Part shown: positions 42,197 through 50,900 of the stretch, one piece after another
Layout of the letters: every line of letters begins with the position of its first letter
Numbering within the stretch: the stretch's first letter is position 1
Assembly (NCBI GenBank): GCA_028291515.1
Contig: JAQGHU010000048.1
Location: 1-64,000, forward strand
DNA from: Schlesneria sp.
GTDB taxonomy: Bacteria > Planctomycetota > Planctomycetia > Planctomycetales > Planctomycetaceae
Reading direction: 5' to 3'
DNA length: 64,000 nucleotides
Program-made: the position numbers and the translations under genes
The notes under the pieces: model-generated
Seen by the model: only the letters and a program-made list of their open reading frames with translations
Databases searched by the model: none
Told to the model about the DNA's origin: nothing

Positions 42197-45076
42197 TTGT
42201 CTACAGGTGACGGAACCCCACCCAATCAGAATCTTGCGACCGCTCCCAGTTCAGATGGCGATGGACCCGATGGTCACATCGTGCCGATCGCGATTCAAGA
42301 CGAAATGCGGACAAGTTACGTTACCTACGCGATGAGCGTCATCATCAGCCGCGCGCTGCCTGACGTGCGTGACGGACTGAAGCCATCGCAGCGGCGAATC
42401 CTGGTCGCGATGAATGACTTGAACCTGGGGCCAAACTCGGGCCGTATCAAATGCGCCAAGATTTGCGGTGACACGAGCGGTAACTATCACCCGCACGGTG
42501 ACGGCTCGATCTATCCGACTCTGGTCCGCCTCGCGCAAAACTGGAACGTGCGCGAAGTGTTGATCGATAAGCAGGGGAACTTTGGGTCGCTGGCCGGGAT
42601 GCCTCCGGCCGCCATGCGATACACCGAAGCGCGACTGTCGTCGGTCGCTTCTGAAATGCTCGACGATCTCAAGCGAGATACCGTCGACTATGTCCTAACG
42701 TACGATCAGCGTAACCGCGAGCCGGTCGTGTTGCCGTCGCGATTTCCCAACCTGATCGTCAACGGGTCCAACGGGATCGCGGTCGGGATGGCGACCAGCA
42801 TTCCTCCGCACAACCTCAGCGAAGTGTGCGATGCGACGATTCGTCTGATCGATGACCCGGACTGTACGCTCGACGATTTGCTGGAATGCATTCCGGGTCC
42901 CGATTTCCCGACCGGCGGCGTCATCTGCGGTCGCTGGGGGATTCGCCAGGCCTACATGACGGGGCGTTCGACGCTGACGCTACGAGCTCGCACGCGGTTC
43001 ATCACCGAAAAGAACACCGACATCATCGAAGTGACCGAGATTCCGCACCTGGAAACTCGTGACCGCATCCGTGAGAAGATCGAGCAGATCGTTAAGGACG
43101 AGCGAATCAAGGGAATCTCGCGAGTCACCGACTTGACGGATCGAACTCTCCCTTCGTGGCAGACTCGTTTGCATATCGCGATCAAACGCGATGCTGATAA
43201 AGAAGTAGTTCTTAATCAACTCTTCCAGTTCTCGCCTTTGCAGTCGACAGTCAGCGTCATTCTGCTGGCCTTGGTTGGTAACCGTCCGCGGCTGCTGACC
43301 TTGAAGCAGATGCTGGCCGAGTTTATTCGCCATCGCGTCACTGTTATTCGCCGTCGTACCGAGTTCCTGCTGGGCGAAGCACGCAAGCGGAAGCACACGA
43401 TCGAAGGATTGCTGATCGCTCAAATCGATCTCGATCAAGTCATTTCGACGATCCGCAGTTCACCGAGCCGCGCCGAAGCCAAGGACCGACTTCAATTAAT
43501 CGAAGTTCCTGGTCCGCTGATCGCCCGCGCTGTCGGTGACAGTGCGTTTGTAATGTTCCAAGAAGAATACGGTACTAAGAACAATTACACGTTGTCCGCA
43601 AATCAGGCCGAAGCCATCGTTTCGATGCAGCTTGGTTCGCTGGCGAATCTCGAACGCGAAAAGCTGCGAGACGAGCACGGCAAACTGCTGGCCGATATCA
43701 AGGGCCATATGCTTCTGTTGTCGGACGAAGCGAATATCCGGCAAGTCGTCCGCGATGATTTGCTGGCAATGAAGGATAAATACGGCAACAAGCGACGGAC
43801 CGAGATCAGTGAAGTCGAGTTGGGTGACGTTAATCAGGAAGATCTGATCACCGAAGAGACGATGGTCGTGACGCTGTCGCAGCGCGGCTATGTCAAACGG
43901 ATGCCGATCAACACGTATCAGGCTCAAAATCGTGGCGGTCGCGGGATCACCGGGACCAAGGCCGATGATGAGGATGCTGTCGAACACCTGTTCGTCTCCA
44001 GCACACACGACTGGCTGCTGTTCTTTACGGACAAGGGCAAGGTGTTGTGGGAGAAGGTCTATAATCTGCCGATGCAGGGCCGGACCAGTAAAGGCCGTGC
44101 TCTGGTCAATCTGCTGTCGTTGCCCGAAGGGGACAAAATCAGTGCGTGCGTGGCCGTGCGCGAGTTCGATGAAACTCGGTTCCTGATCATGGCCACCAAG
44201 AATGGCCTGGTGAAGAAGACTCCTTTGTCGGCCTATAAGCGACCGACAAAGGGAGGCATCATTGCGATTAACCTGCGCGACGGTGACGAGCTGATCGAAG
44301 CGATGCTCGTTTCCCCCACCGACAACGTGTTGCTGGCAACTTCGAGCGGCATGGCGATTCGTTTCGCTGAATCGGATGCTCGCAGCATGGGTCGAAACAC
44401 AAGCGGTGTGAAGGGGATCAAGCTCACCAAGGGTGCGACCGTGGTCGGCATGATCCTGGCCGAGCCGTCCATGAGTCTGCTGACGGTGTGCGAAAACGGC
44501 TACGGAAAGCGGACCGCGATTGGGACCGGAATCGTCGAAGGCGAAGAGGCTGTCCCTGAAGAGGCCCCACTCCCCGACGATGAAGTCGCCGATGAAACTG
44601 CCACGGTCGACGCCACTGCCGATGAGGCCGTAGACGACATCGCCGACGATGAAGCTGACGTGCCGGACGACGCTGTTGCTGGCGAAGAAGCGGCAGGGCC
44701 AGTGAAGGGCTATCGCCGACAGCGACGTGGCGGCAAGGGGCTGAAAGATATCAAGGCGACCACTCGAAACGGTCCGGTTGTGAAGGTTCTGGCGGTCAGC
44801 GATCAGGACGATGTGTTGATGGTGACAGCCGTCGGCAAGATCCAACGCATCCGCGCGGAAGACATCAACGAGATCGGCCGCAACACACAGGGCGTGCGAG
44901 TCATTCGCCTGGATGAAGGTGATAAGCTGGTCAGCGTGGCACGAATCCCAAGTGATTTGTGTGGTCTCGTTGACGCAGTGGCACCTGTTGCGGAGGTCTC
45001 GCCAACTGAGCCGCCAGCAGGCGAATCACCAGCAGTCAGCGAATCGCCAATTGTTGAGCCACCGGCAGCGGAGTAA
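42197..45076 (+). CDS. gyrA: DNA gyrase subunit A
   Basis: The cleavage/rejoining subunit of gyrase. I start at TTG 42197 because AAGGAG lies seven bases before it, giving 959 aa; an upstream in-frame TTG (42176) has no ribosome site. Catalytic Tyr142 is in [11 protein letters not shown]; the GyrA box QNRGGRG (577-583) confirms gyrase rather than topo IV. At the quinolone positions the sequence is [11 protein letters not shown], with Gly103 and Pro107 at the places of E. coli Ser83 and Asp87. An acidic, low-complexity insertion (about residues 779-833, Glu/Asp/Ala-rich) interrupts the C-terminal propeller before [15 protein letters not shown] Pro/Glu-rich tail ends the protein. Confidence 0.96.
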   Translation: MSTGDGTPPNQNLATAPSSDGDGPDGHIVPIAIQDEMRTSYVTYAMSVIISRALPDVRDGLKPSQRRILVAMNDLNLGPNSGRIKCAKICGDTSGNYHPHGDGSIYPTLVRLAQNWNVREVLIDKQGNFGSLAGMPPAAMRYTEARLSSVASEMLDDLKRDTVDYVLTYDQRNREPVVLPSRFPNLIVNGSNGIAVGMATSIPPHNLSEVCDATIRLIDDPDCTLDDLLECIPGPDFPTGGVICGRWGIRQAYMTGRSTLTLRARTRFITEKNTDIIEVTEIPHLETRDRIREKIEQIVKDERIKGISRVTDLTDRTLPSWQTRLHIAIKRDADKEVVLNQLFQFSPLQSTVSVILLALVGNRPRLLTLKQMLAEFIRHRVTVIRRRTEFLLGEARKRKHTIEGLLIAQIDLDQVISTIRSSPSRAEAKDRLQLIEVPGPLIARAVGDSAFVMFQEEYGTKNNYTLSANQAEAIVSMQLGSLANLEREKLRDEHGKLLADIKGHMLLLSDEANIRQVVRDDLLAMKDKYGNKRRTEISEVELGDVNQEDLITEETMVVTLSQRGYVKRMPINTYQAQNRGGRGITGTKADDEDAVEHLFVSSTHDWLLFFTDKGKVLWEKVYNLPMQGRTSKGRALVNLLSLPEGDKISACVAVREFDETRFLIMATKNGLVKKTPLSAYKRPTKGGIIAINLRDGDELIEAMLVSPTDNVLLATSSGMAIRFAESDARSMGRNTSGVKGIKLTKGATVVGMILAEPSMSLLTVCENGYGKRTAIGTGIVEGEEAVPEEAPLPDDEVADETATVDATADEAVDDIADDEADVPDDAVAGEEAAGPVKGYRRQRRGGKGLKDIKATTRNGPVVKVLAVSDQDDVLMVTAVGKIQRIRAEDINEIGRNTQGVRVIRLDEGDKLVSVARIPSDLCGLVDAVAPVAEVSPTEPPAGESPAVSESPIVEPPAAE

Positions 45077-45142
45077 ATCTAAGGGTAGTCGCTTCAGCTT
45101 CGCCAAATAATTCTACGAGATCTTGGTTGATTGGATTTTGTT

Positions 45143-45230
45143 CGGGTGCCACGGTCTCACCGTCTGCGGTGTGGCCGTGTCTTCGATCGAAGACACGGCC
45201 ATGTCGAGGACTCCAAGTCCTTGGCACCCG
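45143..45230. repeat. nested palindromic repeat with GGGTGCCA ends
   Basis: Outer arms CGGGTGCCA (45143-45151) and TGGCACCCG (45222-45230) enclose a 28-bp perfect palindrome (45173-45200, arms GGCCGTGTCTTCGA). The whole can form a long cruciform or transcript hairpin. It lies in the convergent gap between gyrA and folK, so it may also act as a bidirectional terminator. Confidence 0.75.
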
Positions 45231-45267
45231 GCGTCTCTCCGTGAGATCGGCTTCTGGCCCGTCGCTG

Positions 45268-45984
45268 TCACCAGTCACTGACTCGTTGTGGTTCATCGAG
45301 CACCGAGGTCAGGAAATCCGTGATGCGTTGATTTGTGCCACCGGGAGTATTGGTGATATCGGCGATAGGGACACCTTCGCCTGTTGTCGCCAGCGGTACT
45401 CCACTAAGCTGGAATCCAATCGAGGCGGGCTTGCCGCCAGTGACGAATCTGGCGTCTGGGAATCGAGATGTGAGATCCACGGATTGCGGCGGTGGTGAAT
45501 CGAGGCACTCGATGATCAACGGACGAGTCGACAATCGAACTTTGAGTTCTGTGATCGTCTGATTGAGCAGTGGATGACGAAGCGCTGGGGCCACTTCAAA
45601 CAAAGGATCGATGACGAACCGTCGATACCATGCGGCGCGGTGAGGTATCGTCAGCGACGGCTCATCCATCACCATTTGATCGACAAATAAGAGATCCAAG
45701 TCGATCGGTCGATTTCCCCACCGGACGTTTTTTTTTCGTCCCAGGCTGATTTCAACGGCCTGGAGGCGGGTCAGCAACTGTGCCGGCTCCAGCGTCGTGG
45801 AAAGAGAAAAGACCGCGTTCGAGAACGTATCGCCCGCATGCTGTCCGACGGGGCTGGTGTGATAGATCCCGCTGCGAAGGCCAAGCTGAAGATCCAGCTG
45901 CGGCGCAAGTTCATCCCAGGCGACGTCGAAAACCTCGTGAGAATTTCCGAGGTTTCCGCCGATGCCAATCCAGCAAACACGCAT
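45268..45984 (-). CDS. folK: 2-amino-4-hydroxy-6-hydroxymethyldihydropteridine pyrophosphokinase, extended
   Basis: Transfers pyrophosphate from ATP in folate synthesis. The first 160 residues are a complete HPPK: IGIGGNLGN at the start, YHTSPVGQ, FSNAVFSL and the signature RWGNRPIDLDLLF followed by LTIPHRAAWYRRFVIDPL. About 75 further residues (from LIIECLDSPPPQSVD) have no counterpart in E. coli FolK and no recognised domain. No other folate gene is adjacent. Confidence 0.92.
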   Translation of the reverse strand: MRVCWIGIGGNLGNSHEVFDVAWDELAPQLDLQLGLRSGIYHTSPVGQHAGDTFSNAVFSLSTTLEPAQLLTRLQAVEISLGRKKNVRWGNRPIDLDLLFVDQMVMDEPSLTIPHRAAWYRRFVIDPLFEVAPALRHPLLNQTITELKVRLSTRPLIIECLDSPPPQSVDLTSRFPDARFVTGGKPASIGFQLSGVPLATTGEGVPIADITNTPGGTNQRITDFLTSVLDEPQRVSDW

Positions 45985-46005
45985 AACACTTCCGTGGACG
46001 CGGTA

Positions 46006-46179
46006 TCAAAACCCGTGAGATTGCAACTGATTGTCGATGCCGTTCCAGCTTTTATTCTGGCCACTGCCAAAGGCGGCCACCGCGGCGATCACAACCGTAA
46101 TAATGAAACCGAGCATGACGCTGTACTCTACGGAGGTCGTTCCCGACTCCTCGCGTAGAAATCTAGTCCACCTGCGCAT
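46006..46179 (-). CDS. Flp/Fap-type type IVb pilin
   Basis: A 57-aa prepilin. A basic leader (MRRWTRFLREESG) is followed by TTSVEYSVMLGFIITVVIAA, the Flp processing context with the conserved Glu-Tyr pair and a hydrophobic helix. ATG 46179 gives the usual Flp length; an in-frame start at 46227 would add 16 residues. No tad/cpa secretion genes or prepilin peptidase are in the window, so the assembly machinery must be elsewhere. Confidence 0.85.
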   Translation of the reverse strand: MRRWTRFLREESGTTSVEYSVMLGFIITVVIAAVAAFGSGQNKSWNGIDNQLQSHGF

Positions 46180-46311
46180 TGCTTTGACCCTTAAGCTGCT
46201 TGTGGGGATGGTTATCAAATCGGCCATCTCGCAAACCTAATTTGGCCATACTGAAACCTACCACAGGAATGGCGTGAGTCAAATTGCAACAGTTGGAATT
46301 TTGTCGAACAT

Positions 46312-46342
46312 CGAAAGGCCCTGGTGCCAACCAGGGCTTTCG
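46312..46342. terminator. hairpin between the L7/L12-like gene and flp
   Basis: CGAAAGGCCCTGG (46312-46324) pairs with CCAGGGCTTTCG (46331-46342) with one bulged G and a 6-nt loop. It lies 30 nt past the stop of the minus-strand gene at 46372, so it probably ends that transcript. No long T-run follows. Confidence 0.5.
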
Positions 46343-46371
46343 TGTGGGAATATCAAGCTGTTTGACGGCAA

Positions 46372-46695
46372 TTACCAACCGAGTGACATATTCGTTTCGA
46401 CCGCTCGCTGGGCTTCGTGCAAGTCAGAGCCGGTGTCCTGCATGTACAGTCGGATCGCGTGGAGCTTGTCGCCGCGGGCTCGGCTGAGGCAGTCGCGGGC
46501 TTTGTCGCAGGGTTCGACGGCCCCTTCGATTCCGAGCATCCGCTTGGAGATGACCCAGACATCCCGCGGGCGTTTGGCCACGCGTTTGACTTCCTCTTCC
46601 GGATAATTCTCACGAGTGATCGCTTCGGCGGCGGCCTGGCTATCGGCCCAGGCGATCATGATGTGTGCGTTCGTCTCAATTTCGTAGAGTGCCAT
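46372..46695 (-). CDS. small protein with ribosomal L7/L12 C-terminal-like segment
   Basis: A 107-aa soluble protein. The first half (YEIETNAHIMIAWADSQAAA, then KRPRDVWVISKRMLG) is unknown. The C-terminal segment KLHAIRLYMQDTGSDLHEAQ resembles the alpha-helical hook of the L7/L12 C-terminal domain (K-x-x-A-I-K-x-x-R...TG-L-x-E-A). Similar small proteins occur in several phyla without known role. It is not the ribosomal protein: it lacks the N-terminal dimerisation domain and hinge. It is divergent from the UvrA-like gene. Confidence 0.6.
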   Translation of the reverse strand: MALYEIETNAHIMIAWADSQAAAEAITRENYPEEEVKRVAKRPRDVWVISKRMLGIEGAVEPCDKARDCLSRARGDKLHAIRLYMQDTGSDLHEAQRAVETNMSLGW

Positions 46696-46889
46696 CTTTT
46701 ACCTCGGTTTCCACTAGAGAACGGGACTGAACCGGGACCTGTGACAGAAATGATTAGACATCGTTTAGTATACCGTGGCAATTCGCGAGCCGTCCACAAT
46801 CGATTGATGATCCAATTCTCTCTGGAAGGCGGATTGAACAGCGAATTGACAAACCAAAGTGGAGATGGTTGTCTGTGGTGCTCGGAATC

Positions 46890-49451
46890 ATGACCTCTTC
46901 AACCACCGCCACTGCGCCCCCTGGCACCTCGCATCCCGTCCGCATGATGCAGTTGAGGGGTGTTGGCGTTCACAATCTGCGACAGATCGATCTGGATCTT
47001 CCGCTCGGGAAACTGATTGTTTTGTCCGGCGTTAGTGGCTCCGGAAAAAGCAGCCTGGCCTTCGATACGATTTTCGCGGAAGGCCAGCGACGCTACATCG
47101 AAAGCTTCTCGGCGTCGGCCAGGCAATACCTGGAACGGATCGAGCGACCGAATGCCGATCGAATCGCTCACGTGCCGCCTGCAATTGCGATTCGAACGGA
47201 TTCGTCGGCTCGCGAATTGTCATCGTTGACGACTGTAGCTTCCTTGTCCGAGATTGATGTGGCCCTCCGGCGGCTATTCGCACGGATCGGCCATGTGATT
47301 TGCCCGGCGTGCAGTTGCGAAGTCCGGCCTCAATCGGTCCCGGACGTGATTGCTGCGATCGAGCAACTTCCCCCTGGAGCGAGACTGCAGTTCTGCTTCG
47401 CTCCCACCGATGACCAGCAACAATCCCCTGCAGCATGGCTAGCCCGAGGCTTCACGCGTGCCATTATTGATGGGCAATCGCTGTCACTTGAGCAACTCGC
47501 TGCGAGCGCGAGGTTGAAAGAGGCATGGATCGTTGCCGATCGCCTAGTCGCGGGCAAAGCGACGCCGGAACGAATCGCCGATGCGGCGGAAATGGCATTC
47601 CGTGAAGGGAACGGCCGTTTCGCGATGTTGATTGAACGGGACGCAGACGCGGCATCCGAGGTGCCATCCACTTTGAGTGTCGACGGTCGCAAATGGCAGA
47701 TCGCTCGATTCAGCCGCCATTGGGAATGCACGAGTTGTCATCGCCAGTTCCTGCCCCCGGAGCAGCGGCTGTTCGAGCCCAATTTCCGTGGCGGTTGCCA
47801 ATCCGAAGTCCATAAGAATCGTGATCCCAGTCGTGAGGCGGCGAATCAAAATTGTCCGCAGTGCCAGGGGACGTGGCTTTGTGCGGAAGCTTTGGCTGTT
47901 CAGATCGGCCAGCGAAATATCGCGGACATGTTGAACTTGACCGTCGATCAGGCGATTCAGGTATTTGCTGAACTCTCTCAGTCGATCTCTCTGGCCGAGC
48001 AATCGGTCTCTCAGTTGGCACGCGACGAAATTCAGCGTCGGTTGGAACTCGTTGCAGGGTTGAGTCTCGGCCATTTGAAATTGCAGCGGGGTGCTCGATC
48101 GCTATCAGGCGGACAAATTCGACGGCTCATGCTGGCCGCAGCGTGTGGGTCTCGCATTACGGGCACTCTGTGCATCGTCGATGAGCCGTCCGCGGGGCTG
48201 CATCCGAGCGAAGTGCCAAATGTCATGCAGACGCTGCGACAACTGGTGCAGCAGCGAAACAGCGTTATTGTCGTGGATCACGATCCGCAGATCATTCGAG
48301 CTGCGGATTATGTGGTGGACCTTGGTCCTGGAGCCGGACCACAAGGTGGACGAGTTGTCTTCGAGGGGACGCCAGATCTGTTGTTGCAGGCCGAAGATTC
48401 GGCCACCGCCCGAGCATTGCGAATGGATGTCGATCGTCCTGCAAACCCCCGCGCGACTCGAAAACCTGATGGTTGGATCGATCTGAACCAGATCGAGTTC
48501 CGCAACTTGAAGGACTTGCGGGTGAAAATCCCGCTGGGTGTGCTCTGCGTGATCTCGGGGCCGGGTGGCGTCGGCAAGACATCACTGCTTTCTGGAGTGC
48601 TGGTCCCTGCACTACAGTATCGATTGAATCCGAAGCTGGATGCCGTGGGGCGCGACTGCTGCGAGATCACTGGTGGCGAGTCGATCACAGATCTATCCGT
48701 GGTTGATCGCACGCCGCTGACTCGCTCGTCTCGCAGTAATGCGGCGACTTGGATCGACGTGTTTGATGACATCCGCGATGTCTTCGCGATGAGTGCGGAA
48801 GCCAAGCAGCGGGGGTTTGGTCCGCAGCAGTTCAGCTTCAACGCGGCGCAAGGGGGGCGATGTCGAGCCTGCCGGGGAACGGGTGTGTTGCGGCATGACA
48901 TGCAGTTTCTGCCCGATGTCACTTTGACATGTCCGGAGTGCGGCGGGACGCGCTATCGGCGCGAGATTCTGGATGTGAAATACCGCGGTCGGTCCATTGC
49001 CGACGTGTTGGCAATGAGTGCCGCGGAGGCAGCGACGTTCTTCCGCAATCATCAGCGCCTTCAAGGTCGCCTGCAGATGTTGAAGCAGATTGGTCTCGAC
49101 TACCTCGTGCTGGGTCAGCCAACGGACACGCTTTCGGGTGGTGAAGCTCAACGATTGAAGCTGGCCGCGCGGCTGACATCCGGCCGGGGTTCGACGCTGA
49201 TTGTTTGCGACGAAGCGACCGTCGGACTGCATCCCGCGGATGTCAGTCGACTCGCCAGTTGTTTCGACGAACTGCTGGGCATCGGGCACTCGATCGTCGT
49301 CATCGATAATAGTCCCGAGTTACTGAACGTCGCCGACTATGTGATTGAATTGGGCCTGGATCCCAAGAACGGTGAGGCCCGGATTTTGTTCGAAGGGCCT
49401 CGGACAGAGTTGGGAAAGAAAAAGTCCGTTAAGTCCAAGCGAAGCTCGTAA
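46890..49451 (+). CDS. divergent UvrA paralogue
   Basis: A DNA-damage-binding tandem ABC ATPase, about 853 aa if started at ATG 46890 (GTG 46875 or TTG 46869 fit too). First ATPase: Walker A GVSGSGKS, FAEGQRRYIESFSASARQYL, signature LSGGQIRRLML and Walker B CIVDEPSAGLHP. Second: Walker A GPGGVGKTS, which departs from the UvrA consensus GxSGSGKS, then LSGGEAQRLKLAARL and IVCDEATVGLHP. Zinc modules are CPAC...CTSC and CRACRGTG...CPECGG. Shorter than canonical UvrA (about 940 aa) and divergent in the second half, it is probably a UvrA2-type accessory protein rather than the main repair subunit. Confidence 0.85.
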   Translation: MTSSTTATAPPGTSHPVRMMQLRGVGVHNLRQIDLDLPLGKLIVLSGVSGSGKSSLAFDTIFAEGQRRYIESFSASARQYLERIERPNADRIAHVPPAIAIRTDSSARELSSLTTVASLSEIDVALRRLFARIGHVICPACSCEVRPQSVPDVIAAIEQLPPGARLQFCFAPTDDQQQSPAAWLARGFTRAIIDGQSLSLEQLAASARLKEAWIVADRLVAGKATPERIADAAEMAFREGNGRFAMLIERDADAASEVPSTLSVDGRKWQIARFSRHWECTSCHRQFLPPEQRLFEPNFRGGCQSEVHKNRDPSREAANQNCPQCQGTWLCAEALAVQIGQRNIADMLNLTVDQAIQVFAELSQSISLAEQSVSQLARDEIQRRLELVAGLSLGHLKLQRGARSLSGGQIRRLMLAAACGSRITGTLCIVDEPSAGLHPSEVPNVMQTLRQLVQQRNSVIVVDHDPQIIRAADYVVDLGPGAGPQGGRVVFEGTPDLLLQAEDSATARALRMDVDRPANPRATRKPDGWIDLNQIEFRNLKDLRVKIPLGVLCVISGPGGVGKTSLLSGVLVPALQYRLNPKLDAVGRDCCEITGGESITDLSVVDRTPLTRSSRSNAATWIDVFDDIRDVFAMSAEAKQRGFGPQQFSFNAAQGGRCRACRGTGVLRHDMQFLPDVTLTCPECGGTRYRREILDVKYRGRSIADVLAMSAAEAATFFRNHQRLQGRLQMLKQIGLDYLVLGQPTDTLSGGEAQRLKLAARLTSGRGSTLIVCDEATVGLHPADVSRLASCFDELLGIGHSIVVIDNSPELLNVADYVIELGLDPKNGEARILFEGPRTELGKKKSVKSKRSS

Positions 49452-49547
49452 AGATCGAATGGCCGGTACTGCCTACGTTGGCACGCCAGTATAGAGACGA
49501 CCTCCGACTGTAATGGTCGAGGTTGTTGCGTTTGGTATCATGCCACG

Positions 49548-49974
49548 ATGAAAGACTTCTTCCACGGCTGGCGACGAAAGATTGGGTATGTGACGCTTGC
49601 ATTGGCGTTGGCGTTAGCCGCCATTTGGGTACGTAGCACCAGAATCGACGACGCGATTCGATTTACAATCGCTGACCGCACCAATTTGCTTCGTAGTAGC
49701 GAACGCGGTCTTCATTGGTATGCGTGGGATAAAAAGTGGACTGTCGCAACGCCAACCTGGACGAGTCACATATTCCTGGAAATGACTTCTGAATGGGATT
49801 TCGTCCAGTGGAGAAAAGATTTTGCCTTAGACGGTTGTCATCCAGATCTGACCACCATTTTTTTTTGTTGAAGCGCCACACGGCGATTGGTTCGTTCCGC
49901 ACATTGGGCTTGTCCTTCCCTTCACAATTCTCTCTGCCTGCCTGATTCTTTGGACGCCACGGAAGCAGGCGTGA
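49548..49974 (+). pseudogene. small membrane protein gene with frameshift in a T9 run
   Basis: The frame begins MKDFFHGWRRKIGYVTLALA with one N-terminal helix and ends prematurely at 49871, just after nine T residues at 49858-49866. Removing one T continues the reading as VEAPHGDWFVPHIGLVLPF and then a second helix (TILSACLILW) to TGA at 49972-49974. The joined product resembles a common planctomycete family with an HGWRRK...CVTL start and a W..P...LPLTLLSAYLxLxxPRK end. It is therefore a frameshift mutation, a slippage site or a sequencing error in a homopolymer. Confidence 0.72.
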
Positions 49975-50108
49975 ACCGGGTCCATTTTAGTCGGATAGTA
50001 CTGAATTGCCGGTACAAGCGCCGCCTTACCTATCTTCTGCAGCTTATTCGTCCGCTGCAGCGGCGTTCACAGGTGGCAGGCGGCGGCGCCTTCCTCTATT
50101 ATCCGCTC

Positions 50109-50861
50109 ATGAATCGCGAGGTGAAAGTCCATCTATTGCCGGTGCTCTTTGAGCCGCAAGACGTTCGGGGCGGGATTGCCGTTATCATCGACGTGCTGCG
50201 CGCGTCGACGACGATCGTGCATGCGCTGGCCAATGGAGCCAGATGCGTCATTCCCTGCGGCGAAGTTGAGGACGCGTGCGGACTCGCGGCGAGGCATCCC
50301 ACCGGAACAGCGCTGCTGGGCGGCGAGCGTGAAGGGGTGCTGATTGACGGATTCCACCTGGATAACAACCCGTTTGCGTATTCGGCCGAAGTGGTCCGCG
50401 ACAAAACGATCGTGTTCACGACTTCAAACGGGACGCGGGCGCTATTGCGAGCGGCCCAGGCCAGTCGCGTCCTGATCGGCTCATTCGTGAACCTGCAGGC
50501 TGTCGTGAATGTCCTGGCTGCTGATTCGCGGCCGGTCCACTTGGTCTGTGCGGGGACCAAAGGCAAAATCACCGTGGAAGACTGCTTGTGTGCGGGGGCC
50601 ATCGTGGACGGCTTGTTAACCGCGACAGGTTGCTCCGAATCGGAATGGATCGACGATCAATTGCGGCTGGCATTGGACCTGTACCGACGTGAGTCGACAA
50701 CTGCGGAGACATTTCGGCAGGCGATGCGGTCGGGCTATGGCGGACGCAATTGCGTCCGACTGGGATATGACGAGCAAATTGAACGAGCGGGGACGACCGA
50801 CCTGTTCGAGATGGTGCCCGAATACAATGTGGGCTCGAACTTGATCACACTTCTTCGATAA
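50109..50861 (+). CDS. comB: 2-phosphosulfolactate phosphatase (ComB)
   Basis: Dephosphorylates 2-phosphosulfolactate to sulfolactate. The 250-aa product has GIAVIIDVLRASTTIVHALA at the active-site end, LLGGEREGVLIDGF, TTSNGTRALLRAA and VCAGTKGKITVEDCLCAGA, all ComB hallmarks. The upstream frame (from 49887) is non-coding, so ATG 50109 is used. In archaea the product leads to coenzyme M. In bacteria the role is unclear and no other comA/C/DE gene is here. It is followed by glyS after 39 nt. Confidence 0.93.
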   Translation: MNREVKVHLLPVLFEPQDVRGGIAVIIDVLRASTTIVHALANGARCVIPCGEVEDACGLAARHPTGTALLGGEREGVLIDGFHLDNNPFAYSAEVVRDKTIVFTTSNGTRALLRAAQASRVLIGSFVNLQAVVNVLAADSRPVHLVCAGTKGKITVEDCLCAGAIVDGLLTATGCSESEWIDDQLRLALDLYRRESTTAETFRQAMRSGYGGRNCVRLGYDEQIERAGTTDLFEMVPEYNVGSNLITLLR

Positions 50862-50900
50862 GTCATGACTGGCGAAGATCACCAAGAAAGGCATGTTGGA

